The notes under the pieces: model-generated
Told to the model about the DNA's origin: nothing
Database searches by the model: none
Seen by the model: only the letters and a program-made list of their open reading frames with translations
Made by a program: the position numbers and the translations under genes
Source of the DNA: Avoscillospira sp045652125
GTDB lineage: Bacteria > Bacillota > Clostridia > Oscillospirales > Oscillospiraceae
Assembly: GCA_045652125.1 (NCBI GenBank)
Contig: JAZRTT010000037.1
Span: forward strand, 49,097-113,096
Length of the DNA stretch: 64,000 bases
Direction: 5' to 3'
Shown: one piece after another, positions 1 to 8,565 of the stretch
Numbering within the stretch: the first letter of the stretch is position 1
Layout of the letters: every line of letters begins with the position of its first letter

Positions 1-544
1 TTTCTTCCAGCCATGCTCTGGTTTCACGGATAGAATCCTCCGGGGTTTGTTCCCGATAATAATCCGGGCAATTGCGATCCATGTTCAGCTTGCCGACAAA
101 GGTAATCAGACCGCTTTCCTCCAGCTGATCCATCAGGAGCTCTGTTGCGGGCCGGTGAATGGTGGCAAAGATGCTTGCCCGGGTAGTTTCGCTGCGGCGA
201 AGATGGGCAGTAAACTGACCGTAGGCCAGTTTGGCATATTCCAGATTTTGATATTTGCTCTCCTCGGGGAAGGTATGAACGTTCAGCCAATCCAACAGCT
301 CCATGTCCATACCAAGACCGCGGAAAGAAAACTGGGGTGCGTGGATGTGCAGGTCTGACATACCGGGGATCAGAATCCGATCACCGAAATCCGTCAGGGG
401 AAGATTTTTATATGGTTCCGGCAGGGTAGAAAATATGCCGGCACAGTGGTTATCGATACAGACGAGATAGTGGTTTTCGAAAACGGCAATTTGATCGCAG
501 TTTTTGCTGTGGCAGATATGTCCTTTCAAAACAAAGCTAGCCAT
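1..544 (-). CDS. guaD: Guanine deaminase, N-terminal part (runs off left edge)
   Basis: This amidohydrolase-family enzyme is predicted to deaminate guanine to xanthine in purine salvage. About 181 residues are visible and the C-terminal half lies outside the window. The N-terminal beta-sandwich segment leads into PGMSDLHIHAPQ. The HIH metal-binding pair is at residues 66-68, and the following APQ is the form seen in guanine deaminases rather than in other amidohydrolases. The start is ATG at 544-542, preceded on the minus strand by AAAGGGGTGG. The gene is divergent from the WYL regulator at 674. Family assignment is good. Substrate is inferred from the N-terminal motif only, because the remaining metal ligands are not in view. 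Confidence 0.8.
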   Translation of the reverse strand, partial: MASFVLKGHICHSKNCDQIAVFENHYLVCIDNHCAGIFSTLPEPYKNLPLTDFGDRILIPGMSDLHIHAPQFSFRGLGMDMELLDWLNVHTFPEESKYQNLEYAKLAYGQFTAHLRRSETTRASIFATIHRPATELLMDQLEESGLITFVGKLNMDRNCPDYYREQTPEDSIRETRAWLEE

Positions 545-621
545 GGAAGCCACCCCTTTCTGTGTTCAGTATAACATATCGGAAGGAAAAACACCATAGA
601 AATTGATGTTGTTTCCGGGAA

Positions 622-650
622 TTGACTTGCTTTTGTGTTCTATTTATTGT
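622..650 (+). promoter_or_regulatory. Sigma-A-type promoter of the WYL regulator
   Basis: TTGACT at 622-627 and TATTGT at 645-650 are separated by 17 bases. The implied transcript starts about 10 bases before the AGAGGTGG ribosome-binding site at 661-668, so the leader would be very short. Confidence 0.55.
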
Positions 651-673
651 ACATTAAAAAAGAGGTGGGAAGA

Positions 674-1651
674 ATGGCAAAAAGGGAAGGACAAAAACTG
701 AAACTTCTGTATTTGAAAAATCTGTTGGAGACACAGTCCGATGAAAATCATCCTTTGAATACCCAGCAAATTCAAGACTATCTTGAAAAACATGGCATTA
801 AGGCGGAACGAAAATCCATTTACAGCGATATTACCTGCCTGCAGGATTTCGGTATGGACATTCTTCACAAGCCCGGTCGCAGCGGAGGATATTATTTGGC
901 ATCCCGGGAATTTGAACTGCCGGAGCTGAAATTGCTGGTAGATGCCGTACAGTCCTCCAGATTTTTGACTGTAAAAAAGTCTATGCAGTTGATCTCTAAA
1001 CTCAGCAGGCTGGCCAGCAGCTATGAGGCAGGCAGTTTGAAGCGGCAGATCATGGTTTCCGGGCGGGTGAAAACCATGAATGAGAGTATTTACTACAATG
1101 TAGACCGGCTCCATGAAGCCATAGCGCAAAACTCACAAATTCAGTTCCGTTATGTGGAGTGGGGAATGGATCGGCAGCGGCATGATCGCCCGGGACCCTA
1201 TGAGGCCAGTCCTTATGGTCTTGTCTGGGATGATGAGAATTATTACCTGATCGCACATTCTCCACGCCATGGTGTGACCCATTACCGTGTGGACAGAATG
1301 GTAGGAATCGAAATGACCGGGCAGCCCCGCTATATGGCAGCGGAAGCCAAAAATCTCAATTCCTCAGCCTACGGCCGGAATGTATTTGGAATGTTTGGGA
1401 GAGATACTACAACTGTCCGTATGCGGTTTCACTGTTCTTTGGCAGGGGTGGTTCTGGATCGGTTCGGTCAGGATACCATGCTGATTCCCGACGGACCGGA
1501 GCATTTTATCTTTGCTGCGGATATTGCCGTATCTCCTTTGTTTTTCGGCTGGATGGCAGGCTTTGGCGATCGGGCAAAGATTCTGTCTCCGCAGAGTGTG
1601 ATCGACGGCTATGTTGAATTATGTAAACCGTCTGTTTTGCAGTATGAATAA
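674..1651 (+). CDS. WYL-domain transcriptional regulator
   Basis: This is a 325-residue regulator. An N-terminal DeoR/HTH_11-like winged helix (about residues 5-65) is followed by a WYL domain (about 135-210) and a WCX-type C-terminal extension. WYL domains sense small molecules or nucleic acid ligands, and the target here is unknown. I chose the ATG at 674 because AGAGGTGG sits 5 bases upstream; an in-frame ATG at 635 overlaps the predicted promoter and has no such site. The gene stands alone, between the divergent guanine deaminase and a convergent phosphohexomutase, and ends in a strong terminator. Confidence 0.85.
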   Translation: MAKREGQKLKLLYLKNLLETQSDENHPLNTQQIQDYLEKHGIKAERKSIYSDITCLQDFGMDILHKPGRSGGYYLASREFELPELKLLVDAVQSSRFLTVKKSMQLISKLSRLASSYEAGSLKRQIMVSGRVKTMNESIYYNVDRLHEAIAQNSQIQFRYVEWGMDRQRHDRPGPYEASPYGLVWDDENYYLIAHSPRHGVTHYRVDRMVGIEMTGQPRYMAAEAKNLNSSAYGRNVFGMFGRDTTTVRMRFHCSLAGVVLDRFGQDTMLIPDGPEHFIFAADIAVSPLFFGWMAGFGDRAKILSPQSVIDGYVELCKPSVLQYE

Positions 1652-1656
1652 AAGAA

Positions 1657-1690
1657 CCGCCCGGAACGGCTGTTCCGGGCGGCATTTTTG
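1657..1690 (+). terminator. Intrinsic terminator between convergent genes
   Basis: An 11-bp perfect stem, CCGCCCGGAAC (1657-1667) with GTTCCGGGCGG (1672-1682), has a GGCT loop and is followed by CATTTTTGTT. A T-rich tract also follows it on the minus strand, so it may serve both flanking genes. Confidence 0.85.
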
Positions 1691-3193
1691 TTATTTTATA
1701 AAATCGGAAAACTTGGTTGTGTCCAGTTTGTCGAAACCGGAGAGGAAGCAGGCCAATTCTTTGGCAATGGCCAATACGCCGCCCTCAGAATCGGATTCGA
1801 TATTCAGGGGCAGCAGGGGATCGTGGAGACTCATGCGGAGCAGGAACCATCCGTTGCCGTGATCGGCATCCAAATTGACCCGAACACCCTCGTAGTTATT
1901 TGGTGCGATGGTCCAGCCGGGCTGCTGTGCGGCGTAGTCTTTCAGCTTTTCCAAAACCTCCATACCGTAGGGCTTAAAGTCATCCACCAGGATATTCATT
2001 CGGAATTCCCTGCTCTCGGCAGGCTCAGCCAGATCGGCAATGAGACTTTCCAGACGGTAGCCTTCCTTCTTTCCGCGGGCCAGCTCTATGAGCAATTTCG
2101 TGATAATATAAGCGCCGTCATCCAGGAAGTAGTTTTCCTTGAAAGCGCCGTGGCCGGAGGTTTCCATGGCAAGCTGGCAGTCCTGGCCGGCGTTGTTCAG
2201 CTTGATGGCCTCATTAATAACATTGCGGTAGCCGCGCTTGAACCGGTGGTGGATGCCGCCGTGCTTTTCGATGAACTGTGCCAATCCGGTAGAGGTGATA
2301 GAATCGGTGACGATGGTAGTACCGGGATTCTCCCGCAGAAGAATGGCAGCCAGCATGGCGATGATGCGGTTGCGGTTCAGTTCAGAGCCGTCAGCCAGCA
2401 CAGCACCGGCGCGGTCCACATCGGTGTCAAAAATAATACCGAAGTCGGCGTGGTTGTCTGCAACGGCCTTGGTAATGGCTGCCATGGCATCTTTATCTTC
2501 AGGGTTGGGGATGTGGTTGGGGAAAGCACCGTCGGGGTTCAGGAACTGGCTGCCGGTGGTATCTGCACCAAGAGGCTGCAGAACTTTTTCCACATAAAAC
2601 CCGCCTGCACCGTTGCCGGCATCTACTACGATCTTAAATCCATCCAATGGTTTTTCTGCACCGGTGGCAGCACGGACTTTTTCCACAAGAATGGCAGAGT
2701 AATCGTCCATAAAGCTGCCTGCAGTTACAGGTGCGGCAGGCAGACCGGTTGTTTCATTCCCTTCGGCATAAGCCAAAATGGCGGCAATGTCCTGTTTTTC
2801 CAGACCACCGTCTTTGGTAAAGAACTTAAATCCGTTGCGGTTGAAGGGCAGATGACTGGCTGTGATCATCACAGAGGCGTCATAAGGGGTCTTGCCGGTA
2901 ACGGTAGATATAAACATGGCAGGGGTAGAGGCCATGCCAATGTCGGTGACCCGAATACCCTGATTGCTCATGGAATCGCAGAGCCAGGCGCAGAGTGTTT
3001 CGCCGGACAGGCGGGAATCTCTGCCCACAGCCACGGTGAGAACTTCTTTGCCAAGTCGGTTCTTCAGCCACAGGGCAAAGCCCCGTCCGATGTCACGGCA
3101 GGCCTGCTCTGTCAGATTGATGTGCTGACCTTCCACACCTTCCAGTGCAATGCCCCGAATATCGCTGCCGTTTTGCAGTTTTTTGTAATCCAT
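1691..3193 (-). CDS. Phosphomannomutase/phosphoglucomutase family protein
   Basis: This alpha-D-phosphohexomutase (500 residues) would interconvert hexose 1- and 6-phosphates. The catalytic phosphoserine loop TASHLP is at about residue 110. The metal-binding loop DTDVDRAG and the sugar-binding segment ETSGHGAFKENYFLDDGAY are both intact, and a C-terminal domain IV is present. The family splits into phosphomannomutase, phosphoglucomutase and bifunctional enzymes, and the sequence alone does not settle which this is. GGAGGAT lies upstream of the ATG at 3193. The gene is single and ends at the shared terminator with the WYL regulator. Confidence 0.88.
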   Translation of the reverse strand: MDYKKLQNGSDIRGIALEGVEGQHINLTEQACRDIGRGFALWLKNRLGKEVLTVAVGRDSRLSGETLCAWLCDSMSNQGIRVTDIGMASTPAMFISTVTGKTPYDASVMITASHLPFNRNGFKFFTKDGGLEKQDIAAILAYAEGNETTGLPAAPVTAGSFMDDYSAILVEKVRAATGAEKPLDGFKIVVDAGNGAGGFYVEKVLQPLGADTTGSQFLNPDGAFPNHIPNPEDKDAMAAITKAVADNHADFGIIFDTDVDRAGAVLADGSELNRNRIIAMLAAILLRENPGTTIVTDSITSTGLAQFIEKHGGIHHRFKRGYRNVINEAIKLNNAGQDCQLAMETSGHGAFKENYFLDDGAYIITKLLIELARGKKEGYRLESLIADLAEPAESREFRMNILVDDFKPYGMEVLEKLKDYAAQQPGWTIAPNNYEGVRVNLDADHGNGWFLLRMSLHDPLLPLNIESDSEGGVLAIAKELACFLSGFDKLDTTKFSDFIK

Positions 3194-3222
3194 GGTTCAT
3201 CCTCCATTGTGTATTTGTATGA

Positions 3223-3251
3223 ATCATATCACGAAACCAAAATGAAAGCAA
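3223..3251 (-). promoter_or_regulatory. Promoter of the phosphohexomutase gene
   Basis: On the minus strand TTGCTT (3251-3246) and TATGAT (3228-3223) are separated by 17 bases, 30 bases upstream of the ATG. Confidence 0.55.
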
Positions 3252-3273
3252 CTCCAATCTGCCTCTGCGGGGA

Positions 3274-3302
3274 TTGACGAATGTTTGCAGGAACGCTAAA
3301 AT
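3274..3302 (+). promoter_or_regulatory. Promoter of the DUF2284 gene
   Basis: TTGACG (3274-3279) and TAAAAT (3297-3302) have a 17-base spacer. It is divergent from the phosphohexomutase promoter, with 22 bases between the two -35 elements. The expected start site falls directly before the AAGGAG site at 3311. Confidence 0.6.
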
Positions 3303-3321
3303 AAGAGGAAAAGGAGTGGTG

Positions 3322-3855
3322 ATGTTGGACCGGACGATTTTAGAGCAGCAGCTTTCTGAACTGCCGCTTTTTCAATATGCTTTTTTTTCAACGACGGAGT
3401 TGACCTTTACCCACCGAGTGCGTCACATCTGTGAAACGGAATGTCCCATGTATGGAAAAACATGGGCCTGTCCTCCTGCGGTGGGGGAGGTAGAGGACTG
3501 CCGGGAAAAGTGCCTTTCTTTTCCGGAATTTCTGTTGATCGCTACGGTGACAGAAGTGGAAGATGTGGAAAATATGGAACAGACCCTTGCAGCCCGGGCA
3601 GATCATGAGGCCATCACTCGTCAGGTGACGGCAATGGTCGCTGCGCAGGGCTGCGAGACCATGACCTTGTCTACGGAGGCTTGCTCCGTCTGCAAAGAAT
3701 GTTCTTATCCCCATGCACCCTGCCGCCATCCGGAGCGGATGTATCCCTGTGTGGAGAGCCACGGAATATTGGTCACGGAGTTGTTTGAGCGATTTGGAAT
3801 CGAATTTTTCAACGGAAATCTGGTCACGTGGTTTTCTTTGATTTTCTTCCGTTAA
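3322..3855 (+). CDS. DUF2284 cysteine-rich metal-binding protein
   Basis: This 177-residue protein matches the DUF2284 family of predicted metal-binding proteins. Two cysteine clusters are visible. The first is CETECPMYGKTWACPP near the N terminus. The second is a C-terminal CSVCKECSYPHAPC motif followed by one more Cys in MYPC. They would suit an iron-sulfur cluster, but no catalytic function is established. ATG at 3322 was chosen because AAGGAG lies 5 bases upstream. The stop codon is two bases from the 3' end of the convergent mnmE, and no terminator lies between them. Confidence 0.8.
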   Translation: MLDRTILEQQLSELPLFQYAFFSTTELTFTHRVRHICETECPMYGKTWACPPAVGEVEDCREKCLSFPEFLLIATVTEVEDVENMEQTLAARADHEAITRQVTAMVAAQGCETMTLSTEACSVCKECSYPHAPCRHPERMYPCVESHGILVTELFERFGIEFFNGNLVTWFSLIFFR

Positions 3856-3856
3856 A

Positions 3857-5215
3857 TTATTTTCCCACACAAAACCGCGCAAAGATCCGGTCGGTGATCT
3901 CCTGCCGCATGGTTTTGCCTGTGAGTTCACCCAATGCCTCCATAGCAGCCTCTACGTCCACCAAAACGGCATCCGGGGTCATGTTTTCCGCCAGAGAAGA
4001 AAGTGCCTGCTCTATGGCTTTCCCGGCTCGGCGGACGGCATCCGCCTGACGGGTGTTGGTCAGAATAGAACCGTCACAGGGGAGTTCTTCGCCAAAGAGG
4101 CAGTCCAAAACGTATTCCAACTGTGCAAGACCATCGCCGGTTTTAGCACAGATCGGTACTACCCAATCAAAGGGCAGATCGGAGGGCGTAACTACCGCAG
4201 GCAGATCCTGTTTGTTCAAAACTGCAATCGATAAGGGGGCTTCCATGGCAGCTTTCTGTGCCCGGAAGTCCTCTTGTGTCAAGTTCTGAGAGCCGTCGCA
4301 GACGTATATGGCCAGATCGGCCTGCGTTGCGGCGGCTTCTGCCCGTTCTACACCCATACGCTCAATCACATCGTCTGTGTCACGGATACCGGCGGTATCC
4401 ACCAACCGCAAAAGATGACGTCCCAGCTTAACGGTCTCTTCCACAGAATCCCGGGTAGTTCCTGCAATATCGGTAACGATCACTCGGTCAAACCCTGCCA
4501 AAGCATTGAGCAGGCTGGACTTTCCTGCATTGGGACGGCCAAGAATGGCCACCCGGAGACCGTGTTTCAGCACTTGCCCCCGGCTATAAGTGGAAAGAAG
4601 TTGGTAAAGATTGTTGGAGTCGGTCTCCAATTGCCCCCGGAACCGGTGAAGCTCAAAGGGGTCGATGTCCTCATCGGGAAAATCGAGAACGGCATGGAAG
4701 TGAGCCATAAGGTCTGTCAGCCGATCATAAATGGGTTCAATTCGCTTCAGGATGGCACCACCCAACTGACCAACAGCATTAGCGGCTGCATCGGTACTTT
4801 CCGCATCGATCAGGTCGATAACCGCTTCTGCCTGAGTCAGATCCATTCGCCCATTGAGGAAGGCGCGCTTTGTGAATTCTCCGGGGCCCGCTTGGCGGGC
4901 GCCGCTGACAAATAGTGCCTCCAGACCGGCTGCGAGGACAGCAGGAGAACCATGGCACTGAAATTCCGCCGTATCTTCTCCGGTATAGGAATTGGGCCCG
5001 TGAGAAACGGTCAGGAGCACTTCGTCAATGATGCGGCCCTGTTTGTCGTGGAGATATCCCATGATCAGGCTGCGATCCGGGGTCTCGGACTGAGAAGAAT
5101 ATCGGGGAGTAAAGACCTGATGAGCCAACGAAATACAGCCCTGTCCGGAAAGACGGAGGATTCCGATGGCTGAGGCCTGCCAACCGGTGGCGACTGCGGC
5201 GATAATATCGGACAT
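3857..5215 (-). CDS. mnmE: tRNA uridine-5-carboxymethylaminomethyl modification GTPase MnmE
   Basis: MnmE and MnmG together install carboxymethylaminomethyl at the wobble uridine of certain tRNAs. The 452-residue product has three parts. A formyl-tetrahydrofolate-binding N-terminal domain carries GPGEFTKRAFLNGRMDLTQAEA. A GTPase domain is inserted in the helical domain, with the P-loop GRPNAGKSS at 226-234, DIAGTTRD and DTAGIRDT. The conserved C-terminal CVGK (consensus C-[ILV]-G-K) holds the catalytic Cys. The usual Firmicute neighbours mnmG, jag and yidC are not in the window. GAGGG lies 9 bases before the ATG. Confidence 0.97.
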   Translation of the reverse strand: MSDIIAAVATGWQASAIGILRLSGQGCISLAHQVFTPRYSSQSETPDRSLIMGYLHDKQGRIIDEVLLTVSHGPNSYTGEDTAEFQCHGSPAVLAAGLEALFVSGARQAGPGEFTKRAFLNGRMDLTQAEAVIDLIDAESTDAAANAVGQLGGAILKRIEPIYDRLTDLMAHFHAVLDFPDEDIDPFELHRFRGQLETDSNNLYQLLSTYSRGQVLKHGLRVAILGRPNAGKSSLLNALAGFDRVIVTDIAGTTRDSVEETVKLGRHLLRLVDTAGIRDTDDVIERMGVERAEAAATQADLAIYVCDGSQNLTQEDFRAQKAAMEAPLSIAVLNKQDLPAVVTPSDLPFDWVVPICAKTGDGLAQLEYVLDCLFGEELPCDGSILTNTRQADAVRRAGKAIEQALSSLAENMTPDAVLVDVEAAMEALGELTGKTMRQEITDRIFARFCVGK

Positions 5216-5245
5216 ATATCAATCCCTCACATGGTTTTTCTTCCT

Positions 5246-5274
5246 ATTATAACGGCCAAAGATCCCCTTGACAA
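5246..5274 (-). promoter_or_regulatory. mnmE promoter
   Basis: On the minus strand TTGTCA (5274-5269) and consensus TATAAT (5251-5246) are separated by 17 bases. Confidence 0.7.
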
Positions 5275-5370
5275 CCATGGAATTTTCGACCAAACTGCAA
5301 AGGGCTGAACAAATCAAATGAGACCATGCTGCACCGGTCATTCTGAATGCCATGCAGGCCGGCTGAATCC

Positions 5371-5410
5371 AATAAAAAGAAGTCCTCCCGGCGGAGGACT
5401 TCTTTTTATT
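5371..5410 (-). terminator. Intrinsic terminator of the P-type ATPase gene
   Basis: A perfect 18-bp inverted repeat spans 5371-5388 and 5393-5410 with a CGGC loop. T-rich arms on both strands mean it can act in either direction. Only the minus-strand ATPase ends here. Confidence 0.9.
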
Positions 5411-5422
5411 GCAGAACAGTAC

Positions 5423-8035
5423 TTATTTGTGATGCTTGATCAGTCCGGCTGCTTTAAAGAGTTCCATGATCACAAAGGGGGTCAGAATCAATCCAAGACC
5501 GATAAGGTACAGATCCCAGTGCAGCCGCATAAGACCAAAGATACCGGCAAGAGGGGTGAACAGAACCAGAGCCACCAAAACGATGGAACTGAGTGCCGCC
5601 CAGTTCAGCTTGTGGTTAGAGAAAATACCAATGCGGAACAAAGAGTGTTCAGAACGCATATTGTATGCCTGAACGACCTGAGACAGGGCCAAAACCATAA
5701 AGGCTAAGGTTTGCCCACCTTCCAAAATGCCGGTTCGGACCTCACCTGTCTTAAAGGCAATGAGGGAAAGCACACCGAACATGACACCCTGCAGAATGGT
5801 ACGGATTCCAAAACCGTGGGCAAAGAGACCTTCTTCCTTGGGTTTGGGTTTGCGGTCCATAATGTCGTTTTCCACGGCTTCCATACCCAAGGTAATGGCA
5901 GGCAGAGAGTCGGTGACGAGATTGATCCACAGCAGCTGCATGGAGAGCAGCGGGGTCTTGTGCCACAGCAGCATGGCAAAAAAGACGGTGATGATCTCGC
6001 CGATATTGGTGCCGAGCAGGAAGCCCACCACTTTTTTAATGTTTGCATAGATGCCGCGGCCTTCCCGAACCGCATGGACGATGGTAGAGAAGTTATCATC
6101 GGTCAGGGTCATGTCTGCGGCACCCTTGGCCACATCGGTACCGGTAATACCCATGGCACAGCCGATATCGGCAGCTTTCAGAGCAGGTGCGTCATTGACA
6201 CCGTCACCGGTCATGGAAACTACATGATTCTTTCGCTGCCATGCTTTGACGATGCGGATCTTGTTTTCCGGAGACACGCGGGCATATACGGAGATATTCT
6301 CCACTCTTGCATCCAATTCAGAATCGGTCATGCGATCCAATTCCGTGCCGGTAATGGCTTCATCTCCGTCCTGCAGAATACCGAGCTCTTTGGCAATGGC
6401 GGATGCAGTAACGACATGGTCACCTGTGATCATGACGGGCTTGATTCCGGCCTTTCGGCAGATGGCAACCGCATCTTTGGCTTCCGGTCTGGGAGGATCG
6501 ATCATACCGACCAGACCCATGAAGTGCAGATCTTTTTCCAGTTCTTCGGCAGCCGGTGTTTCGGGAACAGCGTCGATCTCTTTCCATGCAACGGCCAGAA
6601 CACGCAGGGCATCGCGGCTCATGGAATCGTTCATGGCTCTGGCAGCATCCAAATCGCCGGAAATGCATCGGGAAGCCATAACATCAAAAGCTCCCTTGAC
6701 GATGACAATGTTCCTGTCGCCCATACGGTTAATGGTGGACATCAGCTTTCGGTCGGAATCGAACGGGATCTCACCCAGACGGGGATATTCCCTGTTCAAA
6801 TCATCCTTTGTCATTCCGTTTCGGTGCGCGGCCAAAACGATGGCGGTTTCCGTGGGATCGCCGATATGCTGTTCCTGATCCTCATGGAAAATGACGCTGC
6901 CGTCACAGCAAAGGGTGCCGTATTTCAGAAGTTCTTTGATTTCCGGGCTGTTTTTGGTACCGATTTCCTCTGTGAGACCCCCGTCTGTATAGGCTCGGAC
7001 CAAAGTCATGCGGTTCTGGGTAAGGGTGCCGGTCTTATCGGAGCAGATAACAGAGGCACTGCCCAGGGTTTCTACTGCGGGAAGGCGGCGGATGATGGCG
7101 TTTTTCTTAACCATCCGCTGTACACCGATGGAAAGGATAATGGTCACGATGGCGGGCAGACCTTCCGGGATGGCAGAAACAGCCAGAGAGACGGCGGTCA
7201 TAAAGATTTCCAGAGCGGGAATGCCATTGGAAAGACCTACGACGAAAACGACGGCACAGGCGGCTAAAGCAACAATGCCCAGATACTTGCCCAATTGGGT
7301 AAGTTTTTCCTGCAGCGGGGTCTGACCTTCTCCTTCGCTGTCCAGCAGGTTGGCGATCTTGCCCATTTCCGTATCCATGCCGATACCGGTAACAACGGCC
7401 GTGGCAGTACCATAGGTAATGGAGCAGCCGGAAAACACCATGTTGCACCGATCACCCAAAGGGGCATCTTCCGAAACCAAAACGGATGCATCCTTTTCTG
7501 AGGGAACGGATTCACCGGTGAGGGCAGATTCTTCACTTTTCAGACTGGCGCTGGTGATCAAACGGGCATCTGCAGGAACAAAGTCACCGGCTTCCAGACG
7601 GATGATGTCACCGGGCACCAGCTGAGCGGCATCAATGACAGTTTCCCGGCCGTCACGAATGACACGGGCATGGGGGGCAGACATACTCTTCAAAGCCTCC
7701 AATGCTTTTTCGGCTTTGCTCTCCTGCATAACACCCATAATGGCGTTGAGAATGACAATAAGCAAAATCAGGAAGGGCTCAAAGAATTCTTTGGGATTAC
7801 GCTCCACACAGGCAATTACAAAGGAAACGATCGCTGCTGCGATCAAGATCAGGATCATGACATCCTTAAATTGCTCCACGAAGCGCTGCAGATTGGTTTT
7901 CTTTTTCTTTTCTTTCAGCTTGTTGGGGCCGTGCTGTTCCTGCAGCCGGGCGACCTGTTCGGTACGCAGTCCGGCAGAGATATCGGTTTCCAACTGCTGA
8001 ATGACTTGTGATTGCTCCTGACTATGAGGTGTCAA
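5423..8035 (-). CDS. Calcium-translocating P-type ATPase (P2A, SERCA/LMCA1-like)
   Basis: This 870-residue cation pump would export Ca2+ at the cost of ATP. In order: an N-terminal cytoplasmic domain; membrane helices; the actuator motif TGES (173-176); the M4 ion-binding PEGL (290-293); the phosphorylation site DKTGTLT (Asp333); the nucleotide-binding domain; TGDGVNDAP; and six C-terminal helices. The start is TTG at 8035-8033, 9 bases after AGGAGG. An ATG lies closer to that site but opens a frame that stops after three codons. Calcium is the usual P2A substrate, but the metal is not proven here. The gene has its own promoter and terminator. Confidence 0.9.
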   Translation of the reverse strand: MTPHSQEQSQVIQQLETDISAGLRTEQVARLQEQHGPNKLKEKKKKTNLQRFVEQFKDVMILILIAAAIVSFVIACVERNPKEFFEPFLILLIVILNAIMGVMQESKAEKALEALKSMSAPHARVIRDGRETVIDAAQLVPGDIIRLEAGDFVPADARLITSASLKSEESALTGESVPSEKDASVLVSEDAPLGDRCNMVFSGCSITYGTATAVVTGIGMDTEMGKIANLLDSEGEGQTPLQEKLTQLGKYLGIVALAACAVVFVVGLSNGIPALEIFMTAVSLAVSAIPEGLPAIVTIILSIGVQRMVKKNAIIRRLPAVETLGSASVICSDKTGTLTQNRMTLVRAYTDGGLTEEIGTKNSPEIKELLKYGTLCCDGSVIFHEDQEQHIGDPTETAIVLAAHRNGMTKDDLNREYPRLGEIPFDSDRKLMSTINRMGDRNIVIVKGAFDVMASRCISGDLDAARAMNDSMSRDALRVLAVAWKEIDAVPETPAAEELEKDLHFMGLVGMIDPPRPEAKDAVAICRKAGIKPVMITGDHVVTASAIAKELGILQDGDEAITGTELDRMTDSELDARVENISVYARVSPENKIRIVKAWQRKNHVVSMTGDGVNDAPALKAADIGCAMGITGTDVAKGAADMTLTDDNFSTIVHAVREGRGIYANIKKVVGFLLGTNIGEIITVFFAMLLWHKTPLLSMQLLWINLVTDSLPAITLGMEAVENDIMDRKPKPKEEGLFAHGFGIRTILQGVMFGVLSLIAFKTGEVRTGILEGGQTLAFMVLALSQVVQAYNMRSEHSLFRIGIFSNHKLNWAALSSIVLVALVLFTPLAGIFGLMRLHWDLYLIGLGLILTPFVIMELFKAAGLIKHHK

Positions 8036-8068
8036 CGAAACATTCCTCCTGTAAATATGATTGCTGAT

Positions 8069-8097
8069 ATTATATCGGGAAAATAATGGAATTGCAA
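8069..8097 (-). promoter_or_regulatory. Promoter of the Ca2+-ATPase gene
   Basis: On the minus strand TTGCAA (8097-8092) and TATAAT (8074-8069) have a 17-base spacer. Confidence 0.7.
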
Positions 8098-8223
8098 TGG
8101 AAAAGAAGAATAACGCACAATATTTATAGATTATTCATTTATGAAAATATAGACAAAAATCCCGGGGAAAACTCCTCTAAAATCATCACTTTGCATTGTT
8201 AAAGAAAAAAGTCGCAAACTGGC

Positions 8224-8252
8224 TTGACAAGGGTATTTCCCTGTGATAAGAT
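8224..8252 (+). promoter_or_regulatory. Promoter of the ilv-leu operon
   Basis: Consensus TTGACA (8224-8229) and TAAGAT (8247-8252) are separated by 17 bases. They lie directly upstream of the T-box leader, so the transcript should start near 8259. Confidence 0.7.
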
Positions 8253-8258
8253 AGCACC

Positions 8259-8533
8259 AATATATCGAAAAGCGATGAAGGAATTATGCCTTGGTCAGAG
8301 TGCTTTAGAGAGCCGGTGGTTGGTGTGAACCGGTGCCGAAGATCCTGTGCAGTCTGCTTCCTGAGTGGATGCCCCAAAAGTTGCATGAGTAGGGTGTTCC
8401 GGCTGCCCCGTTACCGGCTAGAGGCTTATTGGAGCTTCGAAGAGTGATCGTCCGTCCGAAAGGATGCGATAATCAGGGTGGTACCGCGATGATTCGTCCC
8501 TGAAGCCAAGCGTGGCTTCGGGGCTTTTTTTTT
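8259..8533 (+). promoter_or_regulatory. T-box riboswitch leader of ilvB, probably valine-sensing
   Basis: The leader contains the AGAGAGCCGGTGGTTGG segment typical of stem I. It then has the invariant T-box AGGGTGGTACCGCG at 8475-8488, followed by a terminator hairpin. Uncharged tRNA pairing with the specifier codon and the T-box would favour the antiterminator and switch on the operon. The triplet GTC stands just before TGCTTCCTGAG in the expected specifier position. By the same alignment the alaS leader gives GCC, so I infer tRNA-Val. That assignment is tentative because no fold was computed. Confidence 0.93.
8498..8533 (+). terminator. T-box terminator hairpin
   Basis: An 11-bp stem (one G-T pair) runs from CCCTGAAGCCA (8498-8508) to TGGCTTCGGGG (8513-8523) with an AGCG loop. 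A run of nine T residues follows. The 5' side would be sequestered by the antiterminator. Confidence 0.9.
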
Positions 8534-8565
8534 AAGCCAGAGGTCAATACAAGGAGGACCCCAAA

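Noticed and set aside
1688..3277. Long 529-codon open frame antisense to the phosphohexomutase gene
   Set aside because: It has no family-like motifs and no ribosome-binding site, and mirrors a well-supported gene on the other strand. Codon bias of the real gene creates such frames.
5711..7267. Long antisense frames across the calcium ATPase gene
   Set aside because: They lie opposite conserved P-type ATPase motifs, show no recognisable domains and lack start signals.
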